The notes under the pieces were generated by a model. The model made no database searches. It saw only the letters and a list, made by a program, of their open reading frames with translations, and was not told where the DNA came from. Below are positions 62,375-64,000 of a stretch of 64,000 nucleotides of DNA, piece after piece; the stretch's first letter is position 1, and every line of letters begins with the position of its first letter. Source of the DNA: Asticcacaulis aquaticus. GTDB lineage: Bacteria; Pseudomonadota; Alphaproteobacteria; Caulobacterales; Caulobacteraceae. The stretch is taken from contig NZ_JAQQKX010000013.1 in assembly GCF_028550415.1 (NCBI RefSeq), positions 62,001 to 126,000 of the forward strand, given 5' to 3'. The position numbers and the translations under genes were made by a program.

Positions 62375-63130
62375 ATGGCTACGGAAGATCGCGACCGTCG
62401 CTTCTATCAGGTGATCGGCGAAAGCCTGTCCGAACGCATCCGTGCGGGCGAGTTCAGTCTGGGCGGCCGCCTGCCGCCGGAACGCGAACTGGCCGAAGCC
62501 TATAATGTCGGACGCACCGTCATCCGCGACGCGCTGGTAATGCTTGAGGTCAAGGGGCTGGTCGAAATCCGTCAGGGCTCGGGCATCTACGTCACCCGGC
62601 GCGCCTATGAGGCGGTGGCCCCCGAAGACGTGACCATCGAAATGCGCCCGCCCGCCGGACCGTTCGAACTGTTACAGGCCCGGCAATGGCTGGAAAGCCA
62701 TATGGCTCGTCTGGCGGCGCTCAACGCCACCGAAGCCGATCTGGCCGCCATCCGCGAGGCCTGCGAGGATCATCGCACCGCCGCCTGGGGCGAAGCCAAG
62801 GAAAGCATGGATATCCGCTTCCATATGGCCATCGCCCGCGCGGCACAGAATTCGGAACTGACGGCGCTGGTCGCCCAATTGTGGCACCGGCGCGACCACA
62901 ACCCGATGTGGCGCTCGCTGCACGGTCGCATCCGGGACACGACCTATCGCCAACGCTGGGTGCGCGACCACGAAGCCATCGTCGCCGCGCTTACCCGGCG
63001 CGACCCCGAGGCGGCCTATGTCGCCATGTGGTCGCATATCGAAAACGTCAAGAACTTCCTCATGAACGCGGCGGACGTCGAAGACGACGCCACGCCCGTG
63101 CCGCTCGAACGAAAGGATCAGGCCTCGTGA
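62375..63130 (+). CDS. GntR-family regulator, FadR subfamily
   Basis: 251 residues from the ATG at 62375, preceded by AAGGA. The N-terminal wHTH has [40 protein letters not shown] and [19 protein letters not shown]. The C-terminal FCD domain has [24 protein letters not shown] and [12 protein letters not shown] with its metal-binding Asp/His. Such regulators of uxu and related operons sense hexuronate intermediates. The stop overlaps the GTG of uxuA. Confidence 0.92.
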   Translation: MATEDRDRRFYQVIGESLSERIRAGEFSLGGRLPPERELAEAYNVGRTVIRDALVMLEVKGLVEIRQGSGIYVTRRAYEAVAPEDVTIEMRPPAGPFELLQARQWLESHMARLAALNATEADLAAIREACEDHRTAAWGEAKESMDIRFHMAIARAAQNSELTALVAQLWHRRDHNPMWRSLHGRIRDTTYRQRWVRDHEAIVAALTRRDPEAAYVAMWSHIENVKNFLMNAADVEDDATPVPLERKDQAS

Positions 63131-64000
63131 CCACCCTCCCCTATCTTATGGAACAGACCATGCGCTGGTTCGGGCCCAAGGACCCGGTCAGCCTCCGCGA
63201 CATCCGTCAGGCGGGCTGCGAAGGCGTGGTCTCGGCCCTGCACCACATCCCGAACGGCGAGGTGTGGACGGTAGAGGAAATCCTGATCCGCAAGACCGAG
63301 ATCGAAAACGCCGGCATGACCTGGAGTGTGGTCGAAAGCCTGCCGATCGACGAGCGCATCAAGACGCAAGGCGCGGGCTTTGAAACCTGCATCGAAAACT
63401 ACATGACGTCCCTGCGCAATCTGGCGGCCTGCGGCGTTTATGTAGTGACCTACAATTTCATGCCGCTGCTCGACTGGACGCGGACGAATCTCAGCTTCGC
63501 CATGCCCGACGGCGCCAAGGCCCTCAAGTTCGAACTGGATGCCGTCGCCGCTTTCGACATCTATATGCTGAAGCGTCCCGGCGCGGAAGCCGACTACAGC
63601 GCCGATATCCTCGCCGCGGCCAAGGCCCGCTTCGACGCCATGGACGACGACGCGAAAACCCTGCTGGAGCGCAATATCATCAAGGGCCTGCCCGGCTCCG
63701 AAGAAAGCTTCACCGCCGCCGATTTCCTCAAGGCCATTCAGGGCTATGCCGGCATCGACCACGCGCGCCTGAAAAACCATCTGGTGCATTTCCTGAGCGA
63801 AATCTGCCCGGTGGCCGACGAACTGGGCATCAAGATGGTCATCCACCCCGACGACCCGCCCTACACCATGTTCGGTCTGCCGCGCGTCGTCTCGACCGAA
63901 GCCGACATGGCCGACCTGTTCGCACGCGTACCGAATATCTCGAACGGTCTGTGCTTCTGCGCCGGTTCGTTCAGCATCCGCGCGGACAACGATCTGGTCG
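63127..64000 (+). CDS. uxuA: Mannonate dehydratase UxuA, C-terminus outside the window
   Basis: 291 residues visible. The GTG at 63127 follows AAAGGA and overlaps the gntR stop (GTGA); the ATG at 63148 would give the start [16 protein letters not shown], which agrees better with known UxuA N-termini but has no ribosome site. TIM-barrel segments [31 protein letters not shown] and [17 protein letters not shown] are diagnostic. It dehydrates D-mannonate to 2-keto-3-deoxygluconate in D-glucuronate breakdown and needs Mn/Fe. Confidence 0.95.
   Translation, partial: MTTLPYLMEQTMRWFGPKDPVSLRDIRQAGCEGVVSALHHIPNGEVWTVEEILIRKTEIENAGMTWSVVESLPIDERIKTQGAGFETCIENYMTSLRNLAACGVYVVTYNFMPLLDWTRTNLSFAMPDGAKALKFELDAVAAFDIYMLKRPGAEADYSADILAAAKARFDAMDDDAKTLLERNIIKGLPGSEESFTAADFLKAIQGYAGIDHARLKNHLVHFLSEICPVADELGIKMVIHPDDPPYTMFGLPRVVSTEADMADLFARVPNISNGLCFCAGSFSIRADNDLV

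Overview
The window is GC-rich bacterial chromosome with dense, often overlapping genes. The mix of gene families (TldD/TldE, a MoxR-DUF58-BatA-DUF4175 operon, DUF1800/DUF1501, a VirB locus, an ECF sigma/anti-sigma pair, a TTG start and a possible ATC start) suggests an alphaproteobacterium, most likely Caulobacterales (Asticcacaulis- or Caulobacter-like). That placement is inference. I see no tRNA, rRNA, CRISPR array, insertion sequence or prophage.

Layout. 1-1163: dicarboxylate symporter dctA, cut by the window edge. 1413-12156: tldD and tldE, a DUF4159 gene whose 5' end lies inside a palindromic repeat, then MoxR, DUF58, BatA, DUF4175-like and a large membrane protein in a tightly coupled envelope operon. 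12317-19300: an Ala/Gly/Asn-rich exported protein, a subtilase, an ECF sigma factor with no standard start codon, its anti-sigma partner and a 1050-residue autotransporter. 19654-22958: a DUF1800 lipoprotein and a Tat-exported DUF1501 protein. 23127-30800: a compact type IV secretion locus, virB1-B2-B3-B4-B6-B9-B10-B11, with no virB5, virB7, virB8 or virD4 in place. 30918-33628: a lipoprotein-like intradiol dioxygenase-fold protein, and a cysteine synthase/desulfhydrase-family enzyme coupled to a membrane protein.

33757-44396: sugar genes (GH2 beta-galactosidase, aldo/keto reductase, RhaT-type transporter, GH43 enzyme, and a divergent membrane regulator with HTH and TPR parts), mixed with a heme oxygenase and an orphan substrate-binding protein. 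44555-49960: a five-gene operon of exported proteins around a lipoprotein secretin with TPR-like repeats; two of the secreted proteins are paralogs. No family I recognise covers four of the five. 49965-57006: seven genes on the minus strand, each overlapping the next (KAS III, SDR, metallo-beta-lactamase fold, CapK/F390-type adenylating enzyme, ATP-grasp, GNAT-like, Rieske oxygenase), which look like an uncharacterised fatty-acyl-derived small-molecule pathway.

57311-60187: a membrane GGDEF-EAL protein and a REC-REC protein, probably one c-di-GMP signalling unit. 60331-64000: hexuronate catabolism, with an IclR regulator, a zinc sugar dehydrogenase, a FadR-type GntR regulator with a strong palindrome upstream, and uxuA cut by the window edge.

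The best candidates for undescribed biology are the secretin/paralog operon, the seven-gene biosynthetic operon, the reduced T4SS, and a dispersed palindromic element found at the 3' ends of genes, twice supplying the stop codon.
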